Shown piece after piece: positions 33,281 through 44,645 of a stretch of 64,000 bases of DNA. Each line of letters opens with the position of its first letter. Within the stretch, counting starts at the first letter, position 1. The notes below the pieces were generated by a model that had not been told where the DNA came from, did no database searches, and saw nothing but the letters and a program-made list of their open reading frames with translations. Position numbers and translations under genes: made by a program. Source of the stretch: Camellia lanceoleosa (Eukaryota > Streptophyta > Magnoliopsida > Ericales > Theaceae); NCBI GenBank assembly GCA_025200525.1, contig CM045767.1, forward strand, positions 3,793,437 through 3,857,436. The letters run 5' to 3'.

Positions 33281-34050
33281 TGTCACGCCCCCAAAATAAT
33301 ACGAAAAACGAACTCATAAGAGAAATAAATATGATAGAATTAGTCTATTTCCATTCATTTGAGTTCGTATTACAAAAGACATTACATGCATTATACACGA
33401 GAGAAGTCAGTTTTTAGAGAGAGGAAGAGCCGATCTAGGGTTTTTGAGTAAAAATGTGTCAAAAAAGAAAAGAAGAAAGTGCTGCTACGAACTGATATAC
33501 GCGAGAGGAAGTTAGTTTTTAGAGAGAGGAAGAGCCGATCTAGGGTTTTTGAGTAAAAATGTGTCAAAAAAGAAAATAAGAAAGTGCTGCTACGAACTGA
33601 TATACGCGAGGCTCACTCAAGCGATGGAGTTGTCGCTTGAGCGACTAGACACAATAAATGATCTCGTGCTCAAGCGCAAGAAGCGTTGCTCGAGCGCAGA
33701 ATACATACCTTTAGAAGTTTTACTGACGCACACCGTCGCTCGAGCGTAGAAAGCTTCGCTTGAGCGAAGAACATCACCCTCCCAGAATCTCTGCAAGCCT
33801 GCAAAAATGTTGGGAGCTCATAAAGCTCGCTCGAGTACAAGAAGCCTCGCTCAAGCGAAGAAGCAAATTTCTGGATAGTAACAACTTGAACAACTAGCAG
33901 CCAACCTATCCCGAACATGCCCAAGGCACTCCAAAACTCCAATTCAAAAGACAAATGAGGGAAAACAAGACATGGATAACAATATTAAACCACAAAACCT
34001 AAGTCCGAAATATAACAAAGGTCGGGTCAAAACTGGGATCGCTATAACCT
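33281..34050 (-). repeat. Chromovirus 3' LTR
   Basis: The minus-strand LTR ends GGGGGCGTGACA (plus strand tgtcacgcccc at 33281). It begins near 34050, just after a polypurine tract, aagagaggagg, that follows the conserved aatttcgaggacgaaattct block. The presumed TG start is mutated to TA. Inside is a 105-bp tandem duplication (about 33410-33617) and a cluster of gctcgagcg/cgcttgagcg motifs (33605-33865). Confidence 0.7.
33410..33617. repeat. 105-bp direct duplication in the chromovirus LTR
   Basis: The segment beginning tttttagagagaggaagagc at 33411 recurs at 33516, 105 bases on. Both copies continue through ctacgaactgatatacgcga with one or two differences. Confidence 0.85.
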
Positions 34051-34459
34051 CCTCTCTTAAAGAATTTCGTCCTCGAAATTTCAATACAAGTGCCAAACCA
34101 TTCAAACTATTCCCAATTATGATAGTCTATCAATTTCAATCATCGAGACTCATTCTCCGGTCATTCATTCTCATTAATTCGATGCACAAGTTTCAACAGT
34201 GAATTATAATTCATATATTTCCAAAACATTTACAATGTTTATGATCAACTTAAATTCCCAAAATTTATACAACATATGCAATGTTTCCAAAGATGATACA
34301 ACACCTATAATATTCCATATTTTCAAGACATATGCAAGTTCCCAAGGCATCCATAACATATGCAATGTTCATATTATCCCGTGTTTCCAAAACATATTTA
34401 ACTTATACAATGTTCTCATACTTTAACACATATACAATGTTTTTACATTTCATTAGCGA

Positions 34460-35088
34460 AACTAAAGTCTCAATAGATGCTCAAACATCAACAAATAAGT
34501 CCAGATATTTCTCACGGACTTCCAATTCACGCTCCCAAGTTGCTTCCTCAGTCCCATGATATTTCCACAATACTTTGACCAAGGGAATGGTCTTGCCTCA
34601 CAAGACTTGGTCCCGTCTATTCAAGACTCTCACCGGTCTTTCCCCATACGAGGCATCCTCATCTACCTCTAAGTCAGTTCAATCTAACACGTGCGATGGA
34701 TCCGGCTCACACTTCCGAAGCATACTAATATGAAACACGTCATGCACTCCGGAAAGTTGTGGCGGCAATGCCAAACGATAGGCAACCTCCCCAATCAGCT
34801 CAAGGATCTCAAAAGGCCTAATAAATCGAGGAGACAACTTCCCACTCTTCCCAAATTTCATCAAACCCCGCCTAGGTGATATTTTCAAAAGGACATGATC
34901 ACTTATCTTAAAAGACAAATATCTCCTCCTACGGTCGGCATAACTTTTTTGGTGACTCTGGGCTGTAACCAACCTCTTACAGATAAGTGCAATCTTCTCC
35001 GTCGTTTCCTGAACCAACTATGGGCCCAACAAAGTTGCATCACCCACCTTGGCCTAACACACAGGCAATCTACACAGTCGGCCATACA
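34460..35088 (-). pseudogene. Chromovirus integrase C-terminus and chromodomain
   Basis: The minus-strand reading gives KRLVTAQSHQKSYADRRRR, then LSPRFIRPFEILELIG and VFHISMLRKCEPDPSHVLD. After a stop comes a chromodomain-like segment (VKVLWKYHGTEEATWE, then REKYLDLF) at about 34480-34570. The chromodomain is thought to guide integration to particular chromatin. The region starts next to the hAT target duplication at 35081-35088. It would join the core integrase at 38718 if the hAT were absent. Stops precede and interrupt the chromodomain. Confidence 0.8.
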
Positions 35089-38000
35089 CAGGGCCGACCC
35101 TAACCTAAGGCAAGTAAGGCTTGTGCCTTAGGCCCTAAATTTTGGCCCAAAAATAGGGCCCCCAAATTTGATAAATTGTTATAGGCCCAATCCTTTTTTT
35201 GTTGTTTTTTTGTTTTAAGATCAATTTAAAGGGCCCCAAAATTTTTGAATGGGCCCATATAAAATTTAGCCCATATTTATTTATAAATGTGTTTGGCCCA
35301 TATTTATTAAAATGAAAAAAAAATAAAAATCGAAGAAGTGTTTGGGCCCAACCCAAACCATACATACACTATTTACAACATCACTACACTTTCACTTCAG
35401 TGCACTGGTTGGTTTTGCTTTCAATCTCTCTCTCTTTAACGAAGTAAAGAAATGAAGATGGCAATATGTACCGAGTTCAAGGCAAGGCAGATGCAGAGCA
35501 CATGAGCGACTCACTCTCTCTTTTTCACACATTCCTCCTCCAGCGACTCTCTCTCTCTTACACACACACACTCTCTCTCATGGTAAGTCCTCTCTCTCAC
35601 TATCAGATTTTATTAAATAAAGTTGCCATAATTTTTTTTTCTACATTCTTTCTTTATCAGTTAATGGAATAATAAATTTGCCCTAATTTTTTTTTTTACC
35701 TTCTTTATCCATTAGATTTTAGTGGAATAAATAATTTAGCCCTAATTTTTTTACCTAGGTATTTATCAGTTTTAATTGAATAAATTTTTTGCCCTAATTT
35801 TGTTTCATTAAATTATTTTTTTATAATTTATTTGCTATCAGATTAGTGGATTGTGATTTGTGGATTAATTTGCAATGTTTGTGATTTGTGGATTGAAGTG
35901 TTTGTGATTTGTGGATTGAAGTATTTGTGATTATAGCCATGTTTCCTAGGAAGTATAGTTCTGGAAATGAAAAGAGAAAGAAGAGGATGAAAGTAGAACA
36001 ATTAATTCAATCTCAATCAGGAGCACTTGATAAATATTTTGGTACCAAGAAACAAATTGATATTTCGGGTTCAAATGACAATGATGATGAAGATTTGGTA
36101 ATTGAAGAACCTACTCATTGTGTGAATAATAATGAGAATGATGATTTGGTGATTGAACAACCTAGCGAACATATGAATGAGAATGAGAATGGAGATTTCG
36201 GGAATGTAGAATCATGTGAAAGTGAAGATGCCAATGTTGAATGTGGACCTCAAAACATTTATGACCCTAGTAATTGGGACAAGATTGATCAAAATTGAAG
36301 AGACTTATTAGTTGAAAGAGGTCCTATAAGAGGTAATGGTGTGAATTTTCCCCTAGATGACAAAGATAGGCATTTTTCTTCTACATTTTACATGCGACAG
36401 TTACAAAATAGAGAGAAGGAGGATAGGAAGTGGCTAGTATATTCAGATGCTTTAGATAAAGTGTTTTGCTTTTGTTGCAAGTTGTTTAAGCAAGATGGGA
36501 ACAATATTCATTTGGCTACTAATGGATTGAAAGATTGGAGGAATATGGGCAACAGGCTTAGAAGTCATGAAACTAGTAACGAGCACTTTATTTGCATGAG
36601 CAAATGGATTGAATTGGAAAGTAGATTGAAGAAGAATGAAACAATTGATAGAAGTGTTCAAGAACAAATCAACAAAGAGAGGGAACACTGGAGACAAGTG
36701 TTACTAAGGATAATTGCTATTGTGATCACTCTTGCTAAAAATAATTTAGCTTTCTGTGGAGACAATGAGAAGATTTATCAAGAAAGAAATGGAATCTTTT
36801 TAAGCTTAATTGAAATGCTTACTAAATTTGATCCAGTAATGCAAGAGCACATTCAATGTATTCAAAGGAGTGAAATTCATTACCATTATCTTGGCTACAA
36901 AATCCAAAATGAATTGATACAGATGTTAACGAGTGAGATCAAGAGTATGATTGTGGCAAGAATCAAATAAGCGAAATATTTTTCAATTATTCTTGATTGT
37001 ACTCCAGATGTTAGTCATGAAGAGCAAATGTCTCTTGTGATAAGATGTGTAGATGTTTCAACTAGTCCGGTAAAGGTAGAAGAATTCTTTTTAGAATTTT
37101 TAAAAGTGGATGATACATCGGGGTTGGGACTTTTTAATGTACTTAGAGAGGCATTGCACACACTCTAGCTTGATATTGGTGATATAAGAGGGCAAGGATA
37201 TGATAATGGCTCTAATATGAAAGAGAGACACAAAGGTGTACAAAAAAGAGTACTTGAAATAAATCCAAGAGCATTCTACATGCCATGTGGGTGTCATAGT
37301 CTTAATCTTGCCCTTTGTGATATGGCTACCTCTTGTTCCAAAGCTATCTATTTCTTTAGAGAGGTACGATGCATATATGTGTTGTTTTCATCTTCTACAA
37401 AGAGGTGGAAAATTTTCAAAGACAATGTGGAAGGTCACACACTTAAGCCATTATTACAAACTCGTTGGGAAAGTCGCATTGAAAGTGTTAAAGCTATATG
37501 GTACAAAGCTCCACAAATTAGAGATGCTTTAATTCAGTTGGAAAAAGAAGCTGATGAGCCTAATACAAAGTGTGAAGCTGAATCCTTAGTTACAACTAAA
37601 ATTGAGAACTTTGAGTTTTTGCTTGGCATGATTGTTTGGCACAATCTGTTGTTTGCTGTTAATTCTGTTAGCAAGACATTTCAAGCTGAAGACATGCATA
37701 TTGATGTTGCTATACATCAATTAAAAGGACTCATTACATTTCTTGAAAAGTACAGAGAAATTGGATTTTTGGAGGCCATGATTGAAGCTAAAGAAGTTGC
37801 AATTGAAATGGAGATTGAACCTACATTTCATGAAAGGCGTGTCATTCGTAGAAAGAAACATTTTGATGAAAATGTTAGTGAAAAGGTTGCACAATTAGCT
37901 GAAGAATCTTTTAGAGTTAATTATTTCATATATATAATAGATCAAGCTCTTTCTTCACTTAAGAGTATATTTGAACAATTTCAAATATATGAAGAAACTT

Positions 38001-38717
38001 TTGGATTTTTGTTTGATTTGAAGAAGTTAAATTCTACCAATGATGAGTGCTTGAAGACTTATTGTACTAATTTTGAAGACTTTTTGAAACATGATAGACT
38101 TATGGATGTTGATGGGAGAGATTCATTTTCTGAGTTGAAAGTCTTCAAAAAAAATTTGGCAAAAGAAATCAATAGGCCAATTGAGGTGATGAATTATTTG
38201 AAATTGATGGATGGTTGTTTTGTAAATGCCTGGATTGTGTATAGAATATTATTGACTATTCCAGTTACCGTTTTCAAAGTTAAAATTGATCAAATCCTAC
38301 CTTCGATCAACAATGTCACAAGAAAGATTGAATGGATTAGCTATATTGTCTATTGAAAAGGATTTGGTAGATAAATTAGATTATACAAACTTAATTAGGG
38401 ATTTTGCAGCTAAAAATACAAGAAGAGTAATATTAAGTGATCGTTGGGTTAATTGTAAACTGGATATTGCTAAACTATAAAGCAACAAAACTAGTTTTTA
38501 ATGTTTTTGAGTCATTGTACTGATTTCTTCCTATCTTAATATATGAAAGTAAATTTTAGTTTATAATTTTAATGATTTTATGTTCAAGTATACTTAAATA
38601 AAAAATTTGTGGATACTTATCATTTTATGCATAAATTTTTTATTAAAACAATATATATTAGAGGGGCCCCATTTTCATAGTTCACATTAGGCCCCACAAA
38701 TCTCAAGGCCGACCCTA
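35089..38717 (+). mobile_element. hAT DNA transposon inserted in the chromovirus integrase
   Basis: 3629 bp. The left end is CAGGGCCGACCCTA and the right end AAGGCCGACCCTA, which read as imperfect inverted termini. The flanking 8-bp duplication is gccataca (35081-35088) and gctataca (38718-38725), one mismatch. The terminal regions are rich in ggcccaa/ggccccaaa motifs. It encodes one broken transposase. Integrase coding on either side is continuous if the element is removed, so it inserted after the chromovirus. Confidence 0.87.
35939..38480 (+). pseudogene. hAT transposase (TTF zinc finger / DUF4371 type), decayed
   Basis: The transposase would bind and cut the element ends. The likely start is ATG 35939 (MFPRKYSSGNEKRKK). 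A TTF-type zinc-finger region shows WLVYSDALDKVFCFCCKLF and later LRSHETSNEHF. Then come the DUF4371-like catalytic part with [18 protein letters not shown] and GQGYDNGSNMKERHKGVQ, the CGCHSLNLALCDMA motif, and the C-terminal dimerisation tail KSYLRSTMSQERLNGLAILS. In-frame stops occur after KIDQN (36296-36298), after VARIK (36968-36970) and after EALHTL (about 37168). A small deletion near 38263 appears to remove the ASAERS box and shifts the frame. No active enzyme is expected. Confidence 0.87.
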
Positions 38718-38725
38718 GCTATACA

Positions 38726-40284
38726 AGGCCTCAAATGGTGCCATGTTGATACTCGACTAGAAACTGTCGTTATAGGCAAACTCCATTAAGGGCAGGTACC
38801 TCTCCCACGGCCTCTTGAAGTCAAGGACACAGCCTCAAAGCATATCCTCAAGGATCTAGATGGTACGCTCGGATTGTCGGTCAGTCTGAGGATGGTAAGT
38901 AGTGTTAAAGGTCAATCTAGTGCCCAAGGCATTCTGCAAACTCTGCCACAACCGAGTTGTGAAATGCGGATCTTTATCCAAAACAATAATCACAGGGACC
39001 CCGTGCAATCTCACTATGTCCCTAATGTAAAGGTCGGCAAGAAAATCTACCGAGTCACTCACGCACATAAGAATAAAATGAGCCGACTTGGTCAATTGAT
39101 TAACACCACCCAAATGGCATCGCTATCCCGTTAAGTCCTCGGAATGCCGACAACAAAATCCATCATAACATGCTCCCATTTCCACTCAGCTATAGGCAAG
39201 GGTTGCAACAACCGGCTGCCTTCGATGTTCGGCCTTCACTTGCTAACAAGTAAGGCACTTTGATACAAACACGGCTACATCTTTCTTCATACCCTTCCAC
39301 TAAAACTGGCGACTAAGGTCATGATATATCTTTGTGCCTCCCGGATGCACCGCAAGGCGTGAGTGGTGACACTTTCGGAGTACTTCCTCTCGACAAGACT
39401 TCGACATGAACAAATGGTTACGGTATCTCACACTCTGGTCAGGATACACATTCAAACCCTTCTTTACCTTCCCATTGGAGATCTTCTCCCGGAGGGATTC
39501 TATCTCAAGGTCACATTTCTGTGCTTCTAACACTCGGTTCACAAGTGTAGGCTATGCAACAACTGAAAATAACGCGACAGACTTAACAGACTCGCCCAGA
39601 TGCAAATTAAACTCCCTAAGAGTACCCAACATTTCCTATTCCTGGATGGCAATACAAGCTACACTGCTAATAGACTTCCTACTCAAAGCATTAGCCACAA
39701 TGTTGGCCTTCCCTGAATGGTAATGCAACTCGAAATCATAATCCTCTATGAACTTCATCCACCTTTTCTGCCTCAAGTTCAAGTCCTTCTCTGTAAACAG
39801 ATACTTTAGGCTCTTATGATTAGAAAACACCTCAAATCTCTTACCATACAGACAGTGCCTCCAAATCTTCAAGGTAAAAATCACCGCTGCTAACTCTAAG
39901 TCGTGGATAGGGTAATTCCTCTCGTGGGTTTTCAACTGCTGCGAGCCATAGGCAACTACCTTCCCCTCTTGCATCAAAACACATCCCAAACCTTCCGTGA
40001 ACATCACAATACACCGAATAGCACAAACCCCTCTTCGAAAAATCAAGACCGGAGTGGTAGTAAGTCTAACCTTAAGCTCAAACGAAGCTTTTACAAGTTT
40101 CACTCCACACAAATTTGATTCCCTTTCTCGTCAACCTAGTCAAAGGTGAGGCTGGTTTGGAGAAATCCTTCACAAACCGATGGTAATACCTGGCCAATCC
40201 CAAGAAACTACGGATCTCGAAAGCATTCTTAGGCTGTGCCCAATCTTGGATGAATCTACAGTCACCCCTTCCCCGGATACCACA
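38726..40284 (-). pseudogene. Chromovirus RT C-terminus, RNase H and integrase core
   Basis: On the minus strand the first readable motif is GHVVSGEGVTVDSS (RT end), then FLGLARYYHRFVKDFSKPAS. RNase H follows: [37 protein letters not shown] and [20 protein letters not shown]. The integrase zinc-binding region ends VHPGGTKIYHDL, and the core shows LTKSAHFI, LDKDPHF and YHPQTDRQSERTI. The reading frame shifts several times. Coding stops at the hAT target site near 38725. Confidence 0.85.
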
Positions 40285-42757
40285 TGGATCGTTAGTATAA
40301 TTTGTCTTATTTTATATTTTGATATATGTTACAAAAGAATAATATTAATTTTAATTCAAAATAAAATTTAAATTTAAATTATTTATTTTAATAATCTTAA
40401 CCTTATTGTTCTACAAAAATGTTACTTGAATACTTATATATAATAAATTTAGTTAAATTATTCGCTTATTTTAATCATTTTAGTTTTATTGTGCTATACA
40501 ACTATAATTATCATATAATGGTTTTATATGATATATATATATATATTAAATTATAAGATAATAAATAAGCCCTCATTTTGATATTAAAAATAATAGTTAA
40601 ATTAGAAAGAGAATTGGTAATGTAAAACTAAAAGTGATTCTAATTATTTATTTTTAGATTTATATTTATTTAAAAATAAAAATATGTATAAATAGAATTA
40701 CAAAAAATTTATTTAAAAAATTAAATATAAATATATTGTGATTGGATTAAGAAGAAAATATATAAATTAATTATGTAGAGTAGTGATTTTTTCTTTAATA
40801 TTCTTTTTGAATTAATCATACATATTGTACTCCTAGGTTTATAAAATTTAAATTAAATATAAATATTTTGTAATAAATAATTTCATATTAAATAAAAATT
40901 AAATATAAATTAATATAAAGATATCAATAATATAGATAAAAAAATATAAAATAAAATCAATTTGATCTGTGCAATGCACATAATTAAGCACATTTTATCT
41001 TTTTTTATTTATTTGTATATTGAAATTTTTTTTTTCAAATATCATAATAATTAAATTAAAATATCAACTACATAAAAAAAAAATCTGACAACAACAAAAT
41101 TAAATACACGATGAAAAATGTATAGAAAATAAGTATTTATCAAATAGAATTCATATAAAATTCGTTATTATAAGTGAAATTGAGTTTGTGTTGAACTTTA
41201 TATATAAATGGAAAATGCATGTTGATGTGACTTTTTAACGAAAAAAAAAAGTAAACATTTAGAACGTGTCACCTAAGTAAGGAAAAAATACTATATATAT
41301 ATATATATATGACTTGGGAACAACTAAAAAAGTAAAAAAAATAAAAAAAATCATTAAAAAAGCTAAAATGCTAAACCATCATACAAAAAAAATTAAAGAT
41401 TTTTTTATTTTTTCTCTACTTTGTGCATGTTTTTTCATAAAAAGTCAAAAATTTATTAAAAATGTATTAATTTTTCTCACCTGATATTTTAGTAGAAACA
41501 ATCAAAAGTTATTAAAATAACCTATTCTCAAACCAACCCTTAGACGCAAACTTTTAAAATTAAAGAAGAAGAATCATAAATTATATTTAAATTTAAATTT
41601 CATTTTGATTCATATTATTTTAATTTAATCAATATTAATTTTAGACTTTAATTTTAATTTTGATTTAATCATTTCATTTAAATTAAATGTTAAAATTTTA
41701 TTATTTTTAACATGTATCACTCACATCAGGAGTATAGTTATAAAAAAAAAAATGGATAATAATTTGGATAGAAGGGCTAGATTTAAAGTTTAGAATTAAT
41801 AAGCTTGTTTGGTTAGGGTTTTAAGGGTTTACTTTTTAAAAAATTAAAATTTTTTGTTTTGTGTATTTTTTTGTTTTCACCAAAGTTTTTAAATATTTTA
41901 ATCAAATTTTTTTTTAAAATTTTTTTAGATACATCTAACATAAATACACTTAAAAAGTAATAATATTGGTTAATTTTTTTTAAACATTCAATAAATACCA
42001 AAAATATAAAAATTCAATATATTTTCATATTCTTGTGTATTTATTGATTTTTTAAAATATTTTATTTTTTAGATACATCTAAGTAAGGTGCATTTAAAAA
42101 ATAAAAAAATTATTTAAAATTTTAAAATTATTCACAAAAAACAAAAAACAAAAAATTCAGTTTCTAAAATATTGGATTTAGAAAATGAAAATCAAACACA
42201 GTAAATATTGTTCAAAATTAAACTAAAAAAAGATAAAAGTGAAATTTGAATTAAAATAGGACTTACCCAAAAAAATGCAAGTCCAAAAAAATTTAATTTA
42301 TCCCCCCAAAAAAGTAAAACATAAGCATGACGCAAATTGATCCAGTCAATTCTAAAGGTTGGTTGAGTGGTGAAAATTCAAGATTAAAATTTAAAATTTA
42401 AGTCACCTTAAGGAGGTCACTAGAATTTTGCTCAATTATTAATTTTAGGGTAAATTACATGTATCTTTTCTAAGGTTTCTAATAAATATAAGGACCTCCT
42501 CCGTTGTTTGAATAATGATAGTAATCTTCCTTACTTTACTTGACAATGTCAAAATTCTCCCAAACTGTGACTACAGTTAGAACATCTAACAGAAAGTACT
42601 GATGTCACTCATTATAAATTATGAAATGTCAAAAATACCCTCACTACGTTCTAATTCATCCAACTTCTACAATCTCATTGCCTTCTAATTCACCTTCTAC
42701 TCCTATCATCACCAATACCAACCCATTCACCATTGCAGCACCTTCCACAAAATCAGA
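40285..42757. other. AT-rich intergenic DNA
   Basis: No gene is recognised. AT microsatellites occur near 40530-40546 and 41291-41310. The stretch 42445-42650 (gggtaaattacatgtatc onward, then tgtcactcattataaattatg) resembles a common plant MITE/MULE end, but the partner end was not found. Confidence 0.5.
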
Positions 42758-42922
42758 AATATACATAAAGGTATATATATGTAAGATATTTATGTATACA
42801 TATATATATATATATGTATATATGTGTGTGTGTGTGAGATATATATATATATATTGATTCAATTCTATGTTTTTTTTTTTGTTTTTTTTTTATTTTTATT
42901 TTTTTATTTAATTCAATCAAAC

Positions 42923-42941
<19 letters not shown>
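42758..42941. repeat. AT/GT-rich flank, first copy of a duplicated segment
   Basis: Blocks atacataaaggtatatatat, gtaagatatttatgtat, gtgtgtgtgtgagatatat, attgattcaatt and attcaatcaaacatatat occur in the same order at 59910-60049, on the other side of Tat-B. The last five bases, atata, also serve as the Tat-B target duplication. Confidence 0.8.
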
Positions 42942-42954
<13 letters not shown>

Positions 42955-43470
42955 CAGTTTCCAACCACACTGCCAAACAGGCACTCAACTGGAGAGTACC
43001 GACAGAATAGATTAAGCCTGTCACAGAAAGATAAGATTCCGGCGGTGGTTCGTCCACCCAGGGGCACTCCGACGATCAAGTTAGTTATCTCTCAAAGGTA
43101 GCAAAAGTGCTTGACTCACTATTCAGAATGCAAAAGGCGTACCTTAGACCCATGAGGGCGCCTTACTTTTATAACTAACACTAACCTGATCCCTATAGAA
43201 GCCTAACTTCAATGGACTCTGGCTCAATGCCGATTCAGGACCCTCAAATAGATAAAGATAAACTTCCTAAGAGCTTTATCCTTATCCAGGCTGAAGTCCT
43301 CCCTCGTTCTAGGACTCTTGTAACTTATCCGCTCATCTCGGATTTCGGTATCTCTGCAGATGACCTCGGCCTAGCCGAGATTACCTCGGCGTCAAGGACA
43401 CGTGGCACCTCGGCTGGCACTTCGGTGCCACCTTGGCCACGTGTTGCTATCCAAAAAATATGTCCCCACA
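42942..43470 (-). repeat. Tat-B 3' LTR
   Basis: On the plus strand it runs TGTGTGTGTC… to …GTCCCCACA. It aligns with 59372-59909 with roughly 90 percent identity by eye and several small indels. On the minus strand a TATA-like ttataaaag lies at about 43166-43174. Confidence 0.88.
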
Positions 43471-44645
43471 ACTGCTCCGTAGGTTCTATTACCTCAGCAT
43501 CTTGAGGTGATGGAACCTATATTATTTGAACGTATAGCATATCGGCTAAACTTGCTCTATCACACATCGGCCTCCATATGATAAAACACTTTTGTGTGTT
43601 CGCATCAATGCTTTAGAACCAATAATTAAGTCTGCTCAAGTTATTTAGCCGAGATCATCCCTACAGCCGAGATCCTTGCTTCATTAAATCAAGAACTCTA
43701 AGAGTTTCAACACGAGTATGAGCTGTCATGCACGGTATTTCAACCGTTTTTGCCATGCGTCTCTTCTCTATTGAACCGTACTTGACACGCGCCATTAAGT
43801 CGCCCCGTAATTACGTGCGCCGTCTAACAAGCACATCGTCCTAGGCACACTAATTGCGTTTTGCCGCCTTTTTATGTTTTGACAAAAACACTTCCCTTTC
43901 TCTTCACCGTTTCACTTTTGCATCTTCGTCTTCTTCAAACTCTCTTTCTAAGCCTCTTTCTCCCAAACCGCCATTGTCGTCTTCTCAAAGCTGTCTACAA
44001 CTACTCCATTAGTCTCCTCCGGGGAAACATTCACTGTCTTGCTACTCGTACCACCTGCGTTCAACTCCGGCGTATTTCATACTGGCTCTATTTTCTTCTT
44101 GGTGAGTTACTATTTTCTCTCTCTTTAGTTTTTCATACTCTGTTGCCTCTTTTTTCTTGCCATGACGAACACATTCATGTTCTTCAGTCTCCATTTGTGG
44201 TTTAAACTTCATCATTCGTATATTTGAGTATGTTCTGACTTTGTAATTTTGTGTTTATCCAATTAGTTCTTGATTCTTGACCTTTATGTACAAATTGCAC
44301 ACACACTCGCTCTACTCTGCCACTGTTCTTGGCCTTGCACACCTACACAAATTTATTCAGTGTTCTTTGAATTCTTGCCCATCTTCTTGAGTTTGAATCA
44401 CGTCTTTGTTTCTGTTTTCTTACTGTTTTTTTCCAGATTCTTGCCTTTAATCCTCTTGTTTTAGTAACTCTAGGATTAGGATTTGCTTTAGATCTCCAAA
44501 CTCTAGGAAAAATTGAAACAATTTCTATTTAGATCCTCAGAAACCCTTGCCCCAGCATACGTTTTAGTTTTGCCGAGGCCCTTTAAAGCTTAGACAAAAA
44601 GAACTTCCTTCTGAAATCCAACACCTCGTCCCTCTAGCCGACATC
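43471..44645 (+). promoter_or_regulatory. Leader and promoter region of the Tat-B antisense gene
   Basis: This non-coding region lies between the 3' LTR and the antisense ORF. A good splice donor, cttcttggtgagttac (44101/44102), suggests a leader intron, as in Tat-A. A TATA-like ttttatg lies near 43870. Short ORFs at 43861-44464 are low-complexity pyrimidine-rich translations. Confidence 0.4.

Larger units (their letters stand above)
33281..40284 (-). mobile_element. 5'-truncated chromovirus (Ty3/gypsy), split by a hAT element
   Basis: Read on the minus strand, the element starts abruptly in RT near 40284 (GHVVSGEGVTVDSS). It continues through RNase H, integrase and chromodomain, and ends with one 3' LTR at 33281. 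The 5' LTR, gag, protease and most of RT are missing. The chromodomain and the motif HVFHISMLRKC-like segment indicate a chromovirus, probably Del/Tekay-like. A hAT transposon (35089-38717) interrupts the integrase coding region. Several frameshifts and stops are present. Confidence 0.87.
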
